Shown here: positions 8,261-18,820 of the stretch, piece after piece | Position numbering within the stretch: position 1 is the stretch's first letter | Layout of the letters: each line of letters opens with the position of its first letter | From: Dryococelus australis | Taxonomy: Eukaryota > Arthropoda > Insecta > Phasmatodea > Phasmatidae | Direction of reading: 5' to 3' | NCBI GenBank assembly: GCA_029891345.1 | Contig: CM056993.1 | Span: forward strand, 105,887,300 to 105,951,299 | Length of the DNA stretch: 64,000 nt | Made by a program: the position numbers and the translations under genes | Notes under the pieces: generated by a model | Database searches by the model: none | Told to the model about the DNA's origin: nothing | The model's input: only the letters and a program-made list of their open reading frames with translations

Positions 8261-9990
8261 GAAACAAGTTTTATTAACAAGATTTCTGGAAAATATCTCA
8301 TCTGATAGGATTTAGGTAGGTCAACGTATATTAGTTGAGTGGATCATGATATTTCTTGCGTTCCTGAGATCATTTGAAGATCATGAAGCAGTTTCGGCAG
8401 ACGTTGAAAACACTGAGTAGTTTAGCACTTATCAGGCAATGGGAAAAAAATTGAATTGTTCACAGATGCGAAAAAAATTATTGAGAAGTCAGGAATTAAA
8501 TTTCGAATGTCTGTGCCATAAAAACATAAACAAATTGTGATGTTTGAAGTTTAAAACTAGAACCTTGTTTGAAAGTTGTCATTCTATATTTCATACAAAA
8601 CGTTTGTCAGCTAAAATTTGCGCAAAAGACGGAACACCGTCTCTTTATCGAGAACTTATTTTGAACAGATTTTGCCGATTAAATAGTTCCCATTTTGTAT
8701 AGTAGTTATATAAATGTTTGGAACAGGATTTAGAAAAGACAAATGAAATGAGAATTTTATCAAAAGTTCTCTTGTTAGATACTTCGAAAGAAAATATAGC
8801 TTCCAATTGTGTAATATAGTATCTTTATTGCCTGCTGATAAAGCGGCAGCAGTTACATAACGAACTTCGTAGAAAATAGGTATCAGTGTTTCACTGCTTT
8901 AATCTAACTGATGTAATTAAAAGAAGCTGAAAATTAGATGAAAGTAGCTATGGTTGAAAATGAAATATGGAAAACTACTAATTCTCCAGTCGATAATAAA
9001 TAAATAAAAAAGCTTTTGGATTAGTGAATTTGAATGAACGTACGTTAGGCTACTTTTTTCTTCAAGTTTATATTTCCACGATTGCTATATTTACCAAAGG
9101 ATGATATTGACTACAACGAAACAGTTGGTTGACTTATTAAATGTTACACATGAAACAGGTAGAAAAAATATATTAAACAGCCAAAATATTTTGTTTATGC
9201 GGTAGGTTGTATTTTCAAGTTGTAAGAAAGCTCGAATAAAAATTAACGTGCTTGAGTACGCAGTGAGTGAAAAACATGTTTGCATTACATGTAAAAATGC
9301 AGTATTATAAGCAACTGAGAATGTCACAAGAGTTCGAAAGACGCAGAGGTTCGTTGTTAGATGTTTTACGCGTAAGAAATCAACTGCGGGAACGTATGCC
9401 CTATGAAGGGTAACCTAACATAATTAAAATAACGCGCAATTATACTTTGGTGAAGTGTTCAAATTTTGAATAAACTAGCTGTACAGGCCGCTGTTGGCAG
9501 CTGGCAGTCGGGAAAGTATTGTTCACAACGAGCAGTTGAAAAAAAATTATTGTTGTAAATAAAACTGATACCGCTGTGAAAAAAAAAATTATAAATATAG
9601 TTCTCAAAAAAATCAATACTATCTAAAGCGGAACGGTAATGTTAACATTCTTGAAAATTATATACACTTACAAAAGTGTTTAAATGATAAAGGTGAGTGT
9701 ATTGTAAACATTGCATTAAAATTTTTTATGGAAGGAACGCTTTTGTTAAATGTTTTTACAAGTTAATTGTCTATAGTTGTATTTTGTCGTGTGTAATGTT
9801 TAAATGTTGTTTGGTATGGTGTCAAAATAATCCTCAGTTTGTTGGTGTTATTTAGGTACAACTATATGTACATTTTACACACATATGACCGAAGTATACA
9901 CATACATCCTATAAACACACATACATACACATACTTAAATTAATTATACATAGTAAATATACACATCCTATTTACTTATAAACATGCATG
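8261..9990. other. AT-rich stretch without recognisable gene
   Basis: I find no coherent coding frame or tRNA-like sequence. Short fragments such as a frame with LPADKAAAV near 8830 are too short and stop-ridden to assign. 9890-9970 is a CA/TA-rich simple sequence. Probably old, decayed repeat. Confidence 0.5.
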
Positions 9991-11109
9991 CACAACTCTA
10001 TTGAGCATGGAGGCCAGCTATCAGAGGCACCATTGCGGTGTAGAAACAGCATGGTTCACTGACGTGTTGATACAGCAATGGCTAGACGTTGCCTTCCTCG
10101 GTATGAAGGTACTCTTTCATCTCTTCCGAAAAGACTCGATCCGGCACATAACCAAACTTGGTACCAAATTATCTGGTAGAAACGTTCATGGTTTAAGTTA
10201 GTGTGAGAGTTACTTAACATATAATAGAACGGCCACTTACCAGAAAGAAAATTTGGAATAATTACATAAATGTTTCAATTTGCCAGTGTAGTGAGAATAA
10301 AAAATTGCAACATTGTCGCCTAACAATAGCACTCCTGTTAATAACATGTTAAGCACTTAATTCATATACGTAATACAGCACACCTCTTGTTTAATTATAA
10401 AATAATTACCAAGATATGTGCACATATATCTATTCAAAGAAGGCATACTTGTAAGGATAAAATTCAAATTATCTGAATGCAGTTTACAACAGGATATGTC
10501 ATACATTTCTCCGGTAATATTTGGGGGTATTGAAAATTTTCTATTTCGCCAGCTACATACTTGAGAAGTCTTGCACGTCGGTGGATACGACGATCTTCTC
10601 TATCTGTAGTAGGTCTGGGAGGACCAGTACCTACTCTTACGTTATGTACGACCTCAAAGTATCCACGCCTGCTCACATCGTCTCACAGTAGTGATCGCAC
10701 GGACAAGCTGAATGGTTATACGAAGACCTATCCATCCGGCTTCGTGCAGTCCGACCGTGACATACTGATGTGCCTCTCAACACGCATAATTATGCCTTTA
10801 TAGCCTATTGTGTAACTCTTTTAAGCACTGTGTATTTGCCAAAATGCGCCCCCTTACGACACCTTCTTCATTGATGTCCCTGCAACTCCACTTTAACTAT
10901 ATGCATTGCGCAATTGGTACTACTAGTGGTCTTGATTTTACAGCAGATGGAGACACCTTAATGTGTGTAGCGATTTACATGTTCAACAGCGTACTCCCTG
11001 AGCTGTTACAGATTATATTTTCACCGCTTGTAGACAGTAAATTACGAGGCACTCTGAGAACTTGCAAAACTTTGAAAATCATCGCGAATGCAAAATGTCA
11101 TATACTGCT
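9991..11109. other. Unassigned stretch with short ORFs only
   Basis: Several frames of 66-101 residues exist on both strands (for example 10464-10676 minus, 10808-11113 plus). None shows a motif that I recognise and they overlap each other, so I treat them as chance. Confidence 0.45.
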
Positions 11110-11776
11110 GTAACTGGTCGGTGACTGCAGTTGAAACTGGTTGACGTAGATAATGAGCCCCAACAGTAGCGATGTTGCAGTGTTAGAAGAGAAGATGCTA
11201 AACGTGGCACCACATCCAGAGAAATCCTGAAATCTGTGGGGCCTGCACTGCATTTAGCGGTTTCAATAAGAAACATTAGTCTCCGTCTGAATGAGGGTGG
11301 CCCACATGCACGGCGTCCGCTGCGCCTTTTGCCTTTGGACACTCAACATTGTGCGGCACGCCATCAATGGTGTCAGGAACGTCAACATTGGACAGAGAAA
11401 TGGCGACACATTGTGATTTGCGATGAACCCCGCTTGTCTTAAAGCAAGTGATCGTCGCAGCTTGGTTTAGCCTCGCAGTGGGCAATAAACGATCCTCCTT
11501 TCATTCGTGAACGCCATATGTCTTAAAGTGTGAGATGCCATTAATTATAACTCCAGGTTACATCTCATGAATGTTGAAGACATGGAGACAGTACAGCGAT
11601 ACGTCAATTAGGATGTGCGATCCCCATTTTTTACCATTTTTGCACAGCATACCCAACGCTATCATGCAGCAAGATAATGCTATTTCCCACACAGCTCGCT
11701 TCGTCCAACATGCTCTACAAAATTGTGGATACCATTCCTTGGCTAGCCAGGACTTCAGATTTGTCACCTATTGAAT
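11110..11776 (+). pseudogene. Tc1/mariner-type transposase remnant (copy 1)
   Basis: Tc1 transposases cut and paste their own element through a DD34E triad. Visible pieces: HARRPLRLLPLD then HQWCQERQHWTEKWRHIVIC followed by DE (11236-11442), matching the region around the first catalytic Asp; LPFLHSIPNAIMQQDNAISH then TA (11571-11774), containing the second Asp; and, in a shifted frame near 11755-11776, DLSPIEYA with the third acidic residue. The N-terminal DNA-binding half is weak or missing. The remnant stops where gypsy integrase sequence begins on the other strand, so one element interrupted or was joined to the other. Stops and frame changes make it dead. Confidence 0.85.
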
Positions 11777-11953
11777 ATGCATAAGATACAGCAACACAAA
11801 TAGGATAACACCAGTACTCTCTTGCCTTGAGATGTTATAAGCAAAGGTCACTAATGGCCAGTACACATTGTAGTTCCTCTGCGACGAAGCCACATACTGT
11901 GACATTATGGAGGTCATGGTGGCATGGAGTCTCTCCTCAGTGACATTCCACAC
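11777..11953 (-). pseudogene. Gypsy integrase, C-terminal core fragment
   Basis: The frame contains EERLHATMTSIMSQYV, then WPLVTFAYNISRQESTG and LLYLMH. This matches the stretch around the third catalytic residue and the conserved FAYN-x-x-x-ESTG-x-x-PF-x-L-x-Y motif of gypsy integrases. Its 3' edge meets the Tc1 remnant. Confidence 0.85.
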
Positions 11954-12048
11954 GATAACCTGATGTGATGGGCCCTTGGATAGCTATTATGCGAAGCAAT
12001 TTCTTTACTACAGCGGAACTAAACAACTTACCCCTATCTTTCAGGATT

Positions 12049-12174
12049 TTACTGGGCGTTGAATGACTGCAGGTACGCAGACATCTCTAACAAGAACTGA
12101 GCGACCTCAGATGCTGTCCCAGTTGGTAAAGCCTTGGCTTCAGTCCACCTGGTCCCTTGGTCTCTGGAAATAAT
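12049..12174 (-). pseudogene. Gypsy integrase core fragment
   Basis: The frame reads DQGTRWTEAKALPTGTASEV then AQFLLE, corresponding to the D-x-x-TRW-x-EA-x-x-L segment that follows the first catalytic Asp. A MITE is inserted directly on its N-terminal side. The open frame runs on to 12264 but that part is MITE sequence. Confidence 0.85.
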
Positions 12175-12586
12175 TAAAGGTTGTTCACTGTTATTTGAGC
12201 ACTTTTTGAAATCAACCTTTGAAAAATGTTTCTGCCCCTCACCTAAAAATATTCTAGCAGGCATGCGCCCAGTGAAGTTGGAAATGAGAGAGGGAAAGTA
12301 GCTCCATGACTTAATGTTGTATTATAACTGTTAGGTAAACATTTGTGAGTACACAAATTATTTATATTGTTTTACAATTTTTTAATGCTTACAAACATAT
12401 GAAGCAGCAGATTTTTAAAATGTTTGTTTAGTAATAATTTCACAGTTTCACTTGACCGATGCATGAATAAAGTCATCAGTCCCATGGCAATGATAATTTT
12501 ACATATGGCGGAAGAATACACACTGTTCATACAAGTATATCTTAAGAAAGGCTTTCATAAGTGTTCACTTTAAAGTGAACAGTCTT
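12175..12586. mobile_element. MITE family A, long form (copy A1), inside gypsy integrase
   Basis: The left end (TTGTTCACTGTTATTTGAGC) and right end (CACTTTAAAGTGAACAGTCT) form a diverged inverted repeat matching other family A copies. The interior matches 34401-34820 in the same orientation (for example GCGCCCAGTGAAGTTG). It carries no gene. Confidence 0.75.
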
Positions 12587-12830
12587 TGCATACTTGCTAC
12601 GCTGCACAGTCCTAGGGAATGGCTTTATCAGGTCATTCCCCAGGCAGTCAAATGGTCCTCCCTTTTGGATCGGTTTCAACAACCCTGCTGGCTACTGACA
12701 AGTCCCATTCTTCATCTGACAATTTATGCAAGTGCGAGTATAGGTCTGCACATGTTTATTCATCACTTTCCAATAATACCTACATCTAATCTTATCTAGG
12801 GTTCGCACCAAGCCTAGGTGACCGCCCAGT
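12587..12830 (-). pseudogene. Gypsy integrase zinc-binding domain and core start
   Basis: Reading the minus strand gives KIRCRYYWKVMNKHVQTYTR then TCINCQ, the C-terminal half of the HHCC zinc-binding domain (CxxC at the end), a stop, then GPFDCLGNDLIKPFPRT, the entry to the catalytic core with its first Asp. This joins in order with 12049-12174 across the MITE. Confidence 0.8.
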
Positions 12831-13302
12831 AAAGTGTTGACGTGACACTTACTCTCAATTTCTGCCCTCGAGGACTGAGGTACTGCCAGGAGCTTTTTTT
12901 TTTCCGTCGAATCTAGAACTGCTTTTATACAAATTTTTGTCCTGTATAAATTTAGTTTTAGTGCCTGATGAATTTTCTAATGTCCTTACTAGAGGGACCA
13001 ATTCTTGATCATATTGTGGCACTGTGGCCATATCGAAACCTGGTAAGGAAAACACTAGCAGATGTAACGATTTCTTCTTGCCCTTGCCGGTACACTTTTC
13101 TACCACATTCTTGCTTAAGCTATATACATGACATGGCTCTTACTACTCGAATACTTTATGTCAAATGAATACTCTCTAACATTTACAAAGCCCAATTTGT
13201 GAGCCTGCCTGAATTAAGGTCATTCATTTTCAGCTTATCCATGTAACAGCGGTGATGATATGTAAATACTGTGAAAGGATTCGGATAAATATAAGGCCTG
13301 GA

Positions 13303-13506
13303 CTAGACTAAAGCATACATAAAAGCTAGACATTGTAAATGTGCGATTGGATATCTACTTTCTGCCGGGGTCATGATTCTACTAGCATATTCTACTGGAT
13401 GAGACTTTCCTTCTCTCCTTTGCTTTAGTTTGGCCCCAGTACATTGACTACTTGTGTCTGTGTGGATTTCATCCGGGTTTTTTTTCCTGAAAATGAACCA
13501 AAACAA
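13303..13506 (-). pseudogene. Gypsy RNase H fragment
   Basis: The frame EIHTDTSSQCTGAKLKQRRE then HPVEYASRIMTPAESRYPIA matches retrotransposon RNase H: the first catalytic Asp in HTD-x-SS, then the conserved YAS-R-x-x-TPAE-x-x-YP block. Found downstream of RT on the same strand, as expected in gypsy pol. Confidence 0.88.
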
Positions 13507-13778
13507 GGGGAGGCATTTTATTTACATTTTATTTCAAATTGTTAAAAGTGTTTTCATGTACCTCGCCCCTCGCTTGATTTTTCTTAAGTGATGTTGACAA
13601 AGGTTCAGCTAACTGTGGAAAATTTTGTACAAATTTCCTATAAATGAGGCTTGATCTAAGAAACACCTCACATTTTTATGATCCTCTGGAGTTGGAAATT
13701 CCTAAACTGATTTGATATTATTAGGAATGGCACTGAATCCCTTCTCGGTTTACTAACTGCCCTAACATTTCAGTCTCT

Positions 13779-14069
13779 TTATAGCCAAAAGAACATTTTG
13801 TCGGCTTCAGAGTGACGTTGGCTTTTTTTTTTTATCATTAGTACCTGTTCCAACCTATCCAAATCCAAATAGTGTTCAAAAGTATTTCCATCAACCAGAA
13901 TATCATTTAGATGAACTAAAAAAGAGCTCCATTTCAAATAAGTTATAGTTTTATTTATGTAACATTGGGAAATTATGGAAGCTCTTTTTAATCCGAAAGG
14001 TAAAGTCTTCAAGCAAAAAGTTCCCTCAGGGGTTACACAAGTGGTTTTCTCTTGATATTTATCAGTCAC
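13779..14069 (-). pseudogene. Gypsy reverse transcriptase fragment
   Basis: Motifs KTTCVTPEGTFCLKTLPFGL, then a palm segment reading FLVHLNDILV, then FEHYLDLDRLEQVL and DKMFFW. These are the TPEG...LPFGL, Y-x-DD and F-x-x-H...LE-x-V blocks of gypsy RT. The catalytic YLDD box has decayed to HLND, losing one Asp, in line with a dead copy. Confidence 0.88.
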
Positions 14070-14637
14070 CCTTAGCTGATGTTAGCCAGCATTCATTTCT
14101 AATCTACTAAAAAAATTATCTCCCCTGTTGTGTAACTTAAATGTCATCAATTCTTGGTAATGGATACTTATCATCTTTGAGAATTTATTTTATTTTTCGA
14201 AAATCAACACATGAGAAATGTATGCCATCTTACTTTCACACCAAAACAGCTGGGGAAGACCATCTAATTTTACAAAGCTACGCTATGCCATTCCTAATAT
14301 GTTCATCTACTATGTCTCATATTACCTCTTCTTCACCTAGTGACACACTATAATGAACAGAAGAGATGGGGGAATGGTCCCCTGTATCAGGTTTAACTAC
14401 CCTGTCTTCAGTTCTACCGATCAGAGCTAGCTTCTGAATTACTTTATGTGTCACATAATCAAACTGATACAATAATCCCAGCTTCATATTTCTGTACAAT
14501 GTAACTTGATAATTGAATGTATTACTTACCCACAAACTATTCTAATTTTCAAATGGCAAAACACTGTAAAGAACCAACACAGAATGTTTATCGAACACTT
14601 TCTCATGAGGATCTTACACTAGCACACTAACATCGTT

Positions 14638-14882
14638 TGGTGAGTAAGTGAGTGAAGAGATTTGGGCGACTCTTGACAGCGAGGTCTTGAGAGGCAATGA
14701 GGGTGGTTGAGGTGTGTATAGAGCAGTGCAGGAATGAAAAGGCAGGAGGAATGGGATATTCCCGAGAAAACCCGCTAATCAGTGGCATCGTCCAGCATGA
14801 TTCCCTCGTGCGAAAACTCGGAAGTGACCCGGCCGGGGATTGGGAGGCGAGCAGGCTAACCGCACAGCCACCATAGCCCCAA
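14638..14882 (-). mobile_element. tRNA-derived SINE, family S1 (copy 1)
   Basis: On the minus strand it begins with a diverged tRNA-like head (right edge, ATAGCCCC on plus) and ends with the family's tail (AGTGAAGAGATTTGGGC on plus). Shared internal phrases include GAGGTCTTGAGAG and GAGAAAACCCGC. Five other copies or fragments occur in the window, the best at 61362-61605. Confidence 0.8.
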
Positions 14883-15138
14883 TTAGTTTTGATAAATTTT
14901 TAGTTTACTTGTCCACCTCAATCAGCTGATGCATACACAGAGCCAGCCAAACATGATCTTTCACTGTTACATAACCTAAAAACAACTCATATCCTCACTT
15001 GGTACCTTAAGAGGTAAAGAGTATTCATTTGTATCAATTTTAACTTCAACTTCCAGGTTTTTTATTCTCTGTTCTATCAACTTCTTGATCTGTTGACCAT
15101 GCTTTGGAAGTGGTAACCTTAGCTTAGGGCACCCCTGC

Positions 15139-17142
15139 TTATTTAAAAAATATCTGAGCCTGATATTTGAACAATAAATCACATTCACGCAGAATACTAT
15201 TTATTTGTGCTATCACTATGGCTACTGGGTGAGTATACAAACTTTTTCTCAATTTAAATCTAAAATTTAGCATATGTGTTTCCCGTGTATTATGAACAAT
15301 TTTAGTCATAACACGTGTAAATACACAACAATTGATAAAATCATTTGGACTAGATGGATCATTGCTTATAACTGTATAAATACCAAAATGTAAACTGGGT
15401 TGAATTTTAATAGTGTTAGCACCACCTGGTTGAGAAAATAAAGTTGATGACCTTTCAATAATTTGATAACTACCATACAATGGATCTTGTAGTAAAGGAC
15501 GAACTTATCCATCATCATTATTTTGCATAACTGGATGTAGCAATAGGCATATTAATATTAAGTGATTGTAGTAAGTAAAGTATTTGTTTCAGTTAATTTT
15601 ATAATACCATTGGAAGGTTTATATGCATACTGAAAAGGAGTATTTTTAGCTTCTGTCAAAGTGAATCTTTCAATTTGTCTATTTAAATGTGCTGAAATAA
15701 CATCAAAATAACAGCATATTTATCAGCAGTATGATTATGCAAGTTAATCATCGTGGACCAAGGATGATCTCTAGGAATACCATAAATTAATGGACAATCT
15801 GCTTGTCTTTGTCGAGATATTCTACCAGATAGTTGTTCTTCCCAATCTTGACATGCTACTGCAGCAGTTGAATCTATATTCATATTATCTCCTGAATAGC
15901 CTGGTTTAACAGGTCTACTAACATACAATTTATTTAAACCTACAGAATAACCACCTTGCACATAGTGAAATGCAGTTGCTGTTGTTCCTGTTAATGTAGA
16001 ACATGTAGCAAATTATGTTTGTTCACCTACAGGAATTAATATACAATTATATTCTACATCTTGAGCATTAGGATATAGAACTGAAAATTCTTGTGGAGAC
16101 ATACAAAAACATAAAATTTCTACAGGATACCAACCTAATGATGTCATTAGAGAATAACCACTTGAATTTTCATCATGTTCTTGTGTATGATAATGCCATG
16201 AATGTGCCCAATGAATATTTATAAATTAATTTCTAAAAGTTAAATATCCACCTATATTGCTAGGACTTTTCTAAAATGTTAATTGAGTACCTGCACTACC
16301 TGGGATACTGCCTGCACTATTACCACCTCCAATAGATGCTGAAAGTGCTTCGCATGTATGAGGTTCTGCACCAATCTCTGCAATATCTTCAGAATGCATA
16401 CCTGCACTACTTAGTAACATATAGACATCTTGATCAGGTAGTAAAGGTCATAATGTGTCTATTTCGTCTATGTTATCATCAGGCTGAGCCTGACACCTGC
16501 AGCAGTTTTCTTTGCAGCACGAGAAGGTTGATGTCGACACATAAGTTCGTGAATTTCTGCTTGAGTTGTAATTACTTCTGCAGTTGGTGATTCCAAAGAA
16601 TGCTGAGGCCGAAGTTTGTTACGTAAATTTTCTTAGAGTTTTCTTTGCTCGATTTCAACATGTTCACGAAGTGATAATCTTTAACGTGGATCAGCTTGAG
16701 GAGTAGCAGCACTTCGTTTTGCTTTATTGTTTTGATTGATGAATTTAATATGTGATCATTCACGTGAACCCTAAGTAGAACAATCTTTAGGGAATCAGTA
16801 TTTTTAATGTCACTTTGATGAGACATTCGTGTATTCAACACATCTGTTAATGATTCTGCACCATATTTGAGTCTAAGTCCTGCAGCACCAATTGTACTAT
16901 GGAAATTTTTACTGTGAATAAAATCACTTGTGAACTTACTAATTGCTTCACGATCAGTTGCACATACCTCTTTTGATGTTGCTACACAATCATATACAAG
17001 GTCGTGGTCACAATATATACAGTCGTCTTCATCAACTGGTTCTCCGTTATTTATCGGATTACCTGGACCAATGTAATTATGACCTGGTTAAGTCCAAACA
17101 CATGCACACCTTGTTGGCGGCATACTCGTTGCACCAGCTTTC
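15139..17142 (-). pseudogene. Endogenous densovirus-like capsid (VP) gene with N-terminal PLA2
   Basis: VP forms the shell of densoviruses; its longest form carries a phospholipase A2 used in entry. On the minus strand the region has, in order, a PLA2 (about 16840-17090), a Lys/Ser-rich linker (16572-16841), then capsid-core sequence: SLGWYPVEILCFCMSPQEFS and VLYPNAQDVEYN near 16040-16165, QGGYSVGLNKLYVSRPVKPG and CPLIYGIPRDHPW then NLHNHTADKYA (15683-15961), and PGGANTIKIQPSLHFGIYTV (15139-15480). This motif order matches ambisense densovirus capsids. Several in-frame stops and frame changes are present. TATA-like sequences stand upstream on the same strand. An ORF at 14976-15188 just beyond the 3' side is unassigned. 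Confidence 0.85.
16840..17090 (-). other. Parvovirus PLA2 domain within the densovirus-like VP
   Basis: The translated minus strand shows the calcium-binding loop YIGPGN, then NNGEPVDEDD and the catalytic pair in DHDLVYD, then IHSKNFHSTIGAAGLRLKYG. These are the standard landmarks of the parvovirus VP1 phospholipase A2, and the catalytic His and Asp are preserved. A stop codon lies five codons before the loop (TAA in the minus reading). Confidence 0.88.
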
Positions 17143-17148
17143 GATACA

Positions 17149-17158
17149 TATTTATATA
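17149..17158 (-). promoter_or_regulatory. TATA-like box near VP start
   Basis: The minus strand reads TATATAAATA about 60 bases upstream of the PLA2 calcium loop. It could be a VP promoter or chance AT sequence; the box at 17236-17243 is better placed. Confidence 0.3.
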
Positions 17159-17235
17159 GAACCGAAATGTCAAATGTCAAGGAAAATGAAAGTGAAATGT
17201 CAAGCGTCAAGGATTGAGTTTCGCACAGCAGCAGC

Positions 17236-17243
17236 TTTATATA
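17236..17243 (-). promoter_or_regulatory. TATA box upstream of the VP gene
   Basis: The minus strand reads TATATAAA at a distance suitable for VP transcription, with a GC-rich block (17263-17286) directly upstream on that strand. Densovirus VP genes are driven from a promoter near the genome terminus; this fits but is untested. Confidence 0.4.
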
Positions 17244-17439
17244 ACACCGCCAGTCGCCACTAGACACTCCCCTCCCGGGCCCCGCGATGTACGTGCATTT
17301 CACAGTTTGAAGTCAGTATGGAAGCGCCAGTGGTATGGTACACATTTATTCATCCAGAAGCTTGTCAGCCAATATGCGCTACAACAGGTAGCATAGGCTA
17401 AGATTTGGCAGCAGTCTACATTCAAGTCATACATCCAGA

Positions 17440-17779
17440 ATTATGAGTAAGAATTCCAACTGGCATAAGGTTATGTTTTCCATCTAGTGTTTCTTCGGAC
17501 TTAAACAACCATGATCGCCTGTCGGTCTGCACCAAGGCTTAGATCTTTGAGCAACTGTTATTGACTCAGATTATGATGGCGAAATATATGTCTGTTTGAA
17601 AAACAATACTGGTCGTCAGCAGATCATGTGTTCTGGTGATAGAGTAGCACAGTTGCTCATACTACCTTTCATAAGTCCTACTTGGGGATTTACCAAAATT
17701 GCAGATTTTGTAGTACCTGGACAGCGCGATGCCGGTGGTTTTGGTTCTGCAGGACATAGTTCACTGGAAGAGTGAATGA
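17440..17779 (+). pseudogene. dUTPase-like pseudogene between VP and NS
   Basis: dUTPase hydrolyses dUTP to dUMP and keeps uracil out of DNA. Plus-strand pieces match its motif order: VRIPTGIRLCFP (approach to motif II, about 17450-17490), a decayed APR region near 17530, motif III VIDSDYDGEIYVCLKNNTG (about 17558-17615), motif IV SGDRVAQLLILPF (about 17634-17672) and glycine-rich motif V RDAGGFGSAG (about 17730-17759), with a stop after SSLEE at 17776. Motifs III-V are in one open frame; the N-terminal part is in another and motif I is not seen. It is not part of known densovirus gene sets that I can name, so it is either an unusual viral gene or a neighbouring insertion from another virus or retroelement. 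Confidence 0.75.
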
Positions 17780-17871
17780 ATATCTGTTTGGAGGTAAAGC
17801 AGTCATACACAAGAAGTGCATAGCACACTATCTTCCGAATTACAAGTATTTGTGCATGATGTCTAATTCTT

Positions 17872-18060
17872 ATGATCGTTCGCCTGCGTACCAAATTCCA
17901 GAGACGCAGCCCGATGGTAGACGACGACGTCGTACCTATATCAGAAAAAGAAATGCTGGACAGTCCTCCACCGAAAAAGAAGATTTTGCCACCAAGATCA
18001 AAATTACCAAAAGTAAAAAACAGTGTTTTATTTGATAGCGAAATTGTTGTATATATTTAA
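17872..18060 (+). CDS. Short basic ORF downstream of dUTPase-like sequence, unassigned
   Basis: A 62-residue frame with a Pro/Lys-rich middle (DSPPPKKKILPPRSKLPKVK) resembling a nuclear-localisation or nucleic-acid-binding tail. A second frame (17772-18035) overlaps it and carries an Arg/Lys run (RRRRRTYIRKR). I recognise neither. They follow the dUTPase-like frame on the same strand with no clear promoter of their own. It may be a real C-terminal remnant of a viral protein or chance. Confidence 0.25.
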   Translation: MIVRLRTKFQRRSPMVDDDVVPISEKEMLDSPPPKKKILPPRSKLPKVKNSVLFDSEIVVYI

Positions 18061-18196
18061 ACATTTTTTGAAACATTGAGTGTAACATTTCACATAATGA
18101 ATTTACGACCACTGGACTTCATTGGCTTTTTACCAGCCAGAGCTTGGCCACACACAATGTTTAATAAATTGGCTGCACTGACCCCTCGGCCCAGGG

Positions 18197-18204
18197 TATA
18201 AATA
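18197..18204 (+). promoter_or_regulatory. TATAAATA box, candidate NS promoter
   Basis: TATAAATA in a GC-rich setting (GGCCCAGGG before it, CCCCCCTCCCC after it), about 600 bases before the NS-like ORFs and on the same strand. A TATA box beside a GC-rich terminus is typical of parvovirus promoters. Start-site spacing was not verified. Confidence 0.45.
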
Positions 18205-18820
18205 CGAGGTCGCAGCGTACAACCTCCCCCCTCCCCGGCCCGATCAGACGACCAGAAGATATACTGTGTGTTACTCGTCGGAGCCGACGATGCCGAGGTC
18301 CCAGCGAGGTTGAGACGACGAAGGCATCATACTTATCCAGGCTTTGAGAATCTCATTGCCGACAATATCTACAACTTCTGGGTGAGCATATTCGGTTTGG
18401 CAGTACGGCATAAGGTTATCTCTTGGGACTTCATTAACTGTAACCATGCGGTAATCTCTTAGCATTCTGGCAAGGACAGGCAGGTTACAATTATAGTCTA
18501 CTTAACTTCATTCAGTGCGAGACTACAGAATTTAGTGTATGGATTAAGAGTAATTGTAATTGTTCTGTACTGTTTCAATTAATGTAAAGAATTGTTTTAA
18601 TAAAGGTGTATTGAATTTTAGAGAATTCCCGGGTTACTTGTTCTCATTTACCATTGATTTACTGACCTCCGTGTACGTTTTCCCCTTGTGCTGCATTAAC
18701 TTAAGTGATAATAGAATAGTCTCTAGAAATAGAGTTAAATTAGTTGAGATACTGGAAGTGATTAGGCAGGCTGGAGGGAGGCTATAGCTTGTTGGCAAGA
18801 AACATACAAAAGTAGGTGGC
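18205..18820. other. Leader-like stretch before NS-like ORFs
   Basis: Short frames occur on both strands (18268-18462 plus, 18271-18465 minus, 18560-18787 plus) without recognisable motif. The plus-strand reading may hold remains of an upstream NS gene (NS3 in ambisense densoviruses), but I cannot show it. Confidence 0.3.

Larger units (their letters stand above)
11768..14540 (-). mobile_element. Gypsy-type LTR retrotransposon pol remnant
   Basis: Minus-strand pieces occur in the order RT (13779-14069), RNase H (13303-13506), integrase zinc-binding region and core start (about 12590-12830), integrase core (12049-12170) and integrase end (11777-11953), the order of gypsy-type pol. A MITE (12175-12586) splits the integrase. 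Frames are broken throughout and no LTR was found. An open piece at 14317-14535 may be the region before RT, without recognisable motif. Confidence 0.85.

Noticed and set aside
8340-9420. Possible retroelement pol remnant after the Polinton
   Set aside because: Only isolated short peptide resemblances between many stops; not enough to name a family.
18271-18465. 64-residue ORFs on both strands at the NS leader
   Set aside because: Each is the mirror of the other with no recognisable motif; reported only as part of the leader stretch.
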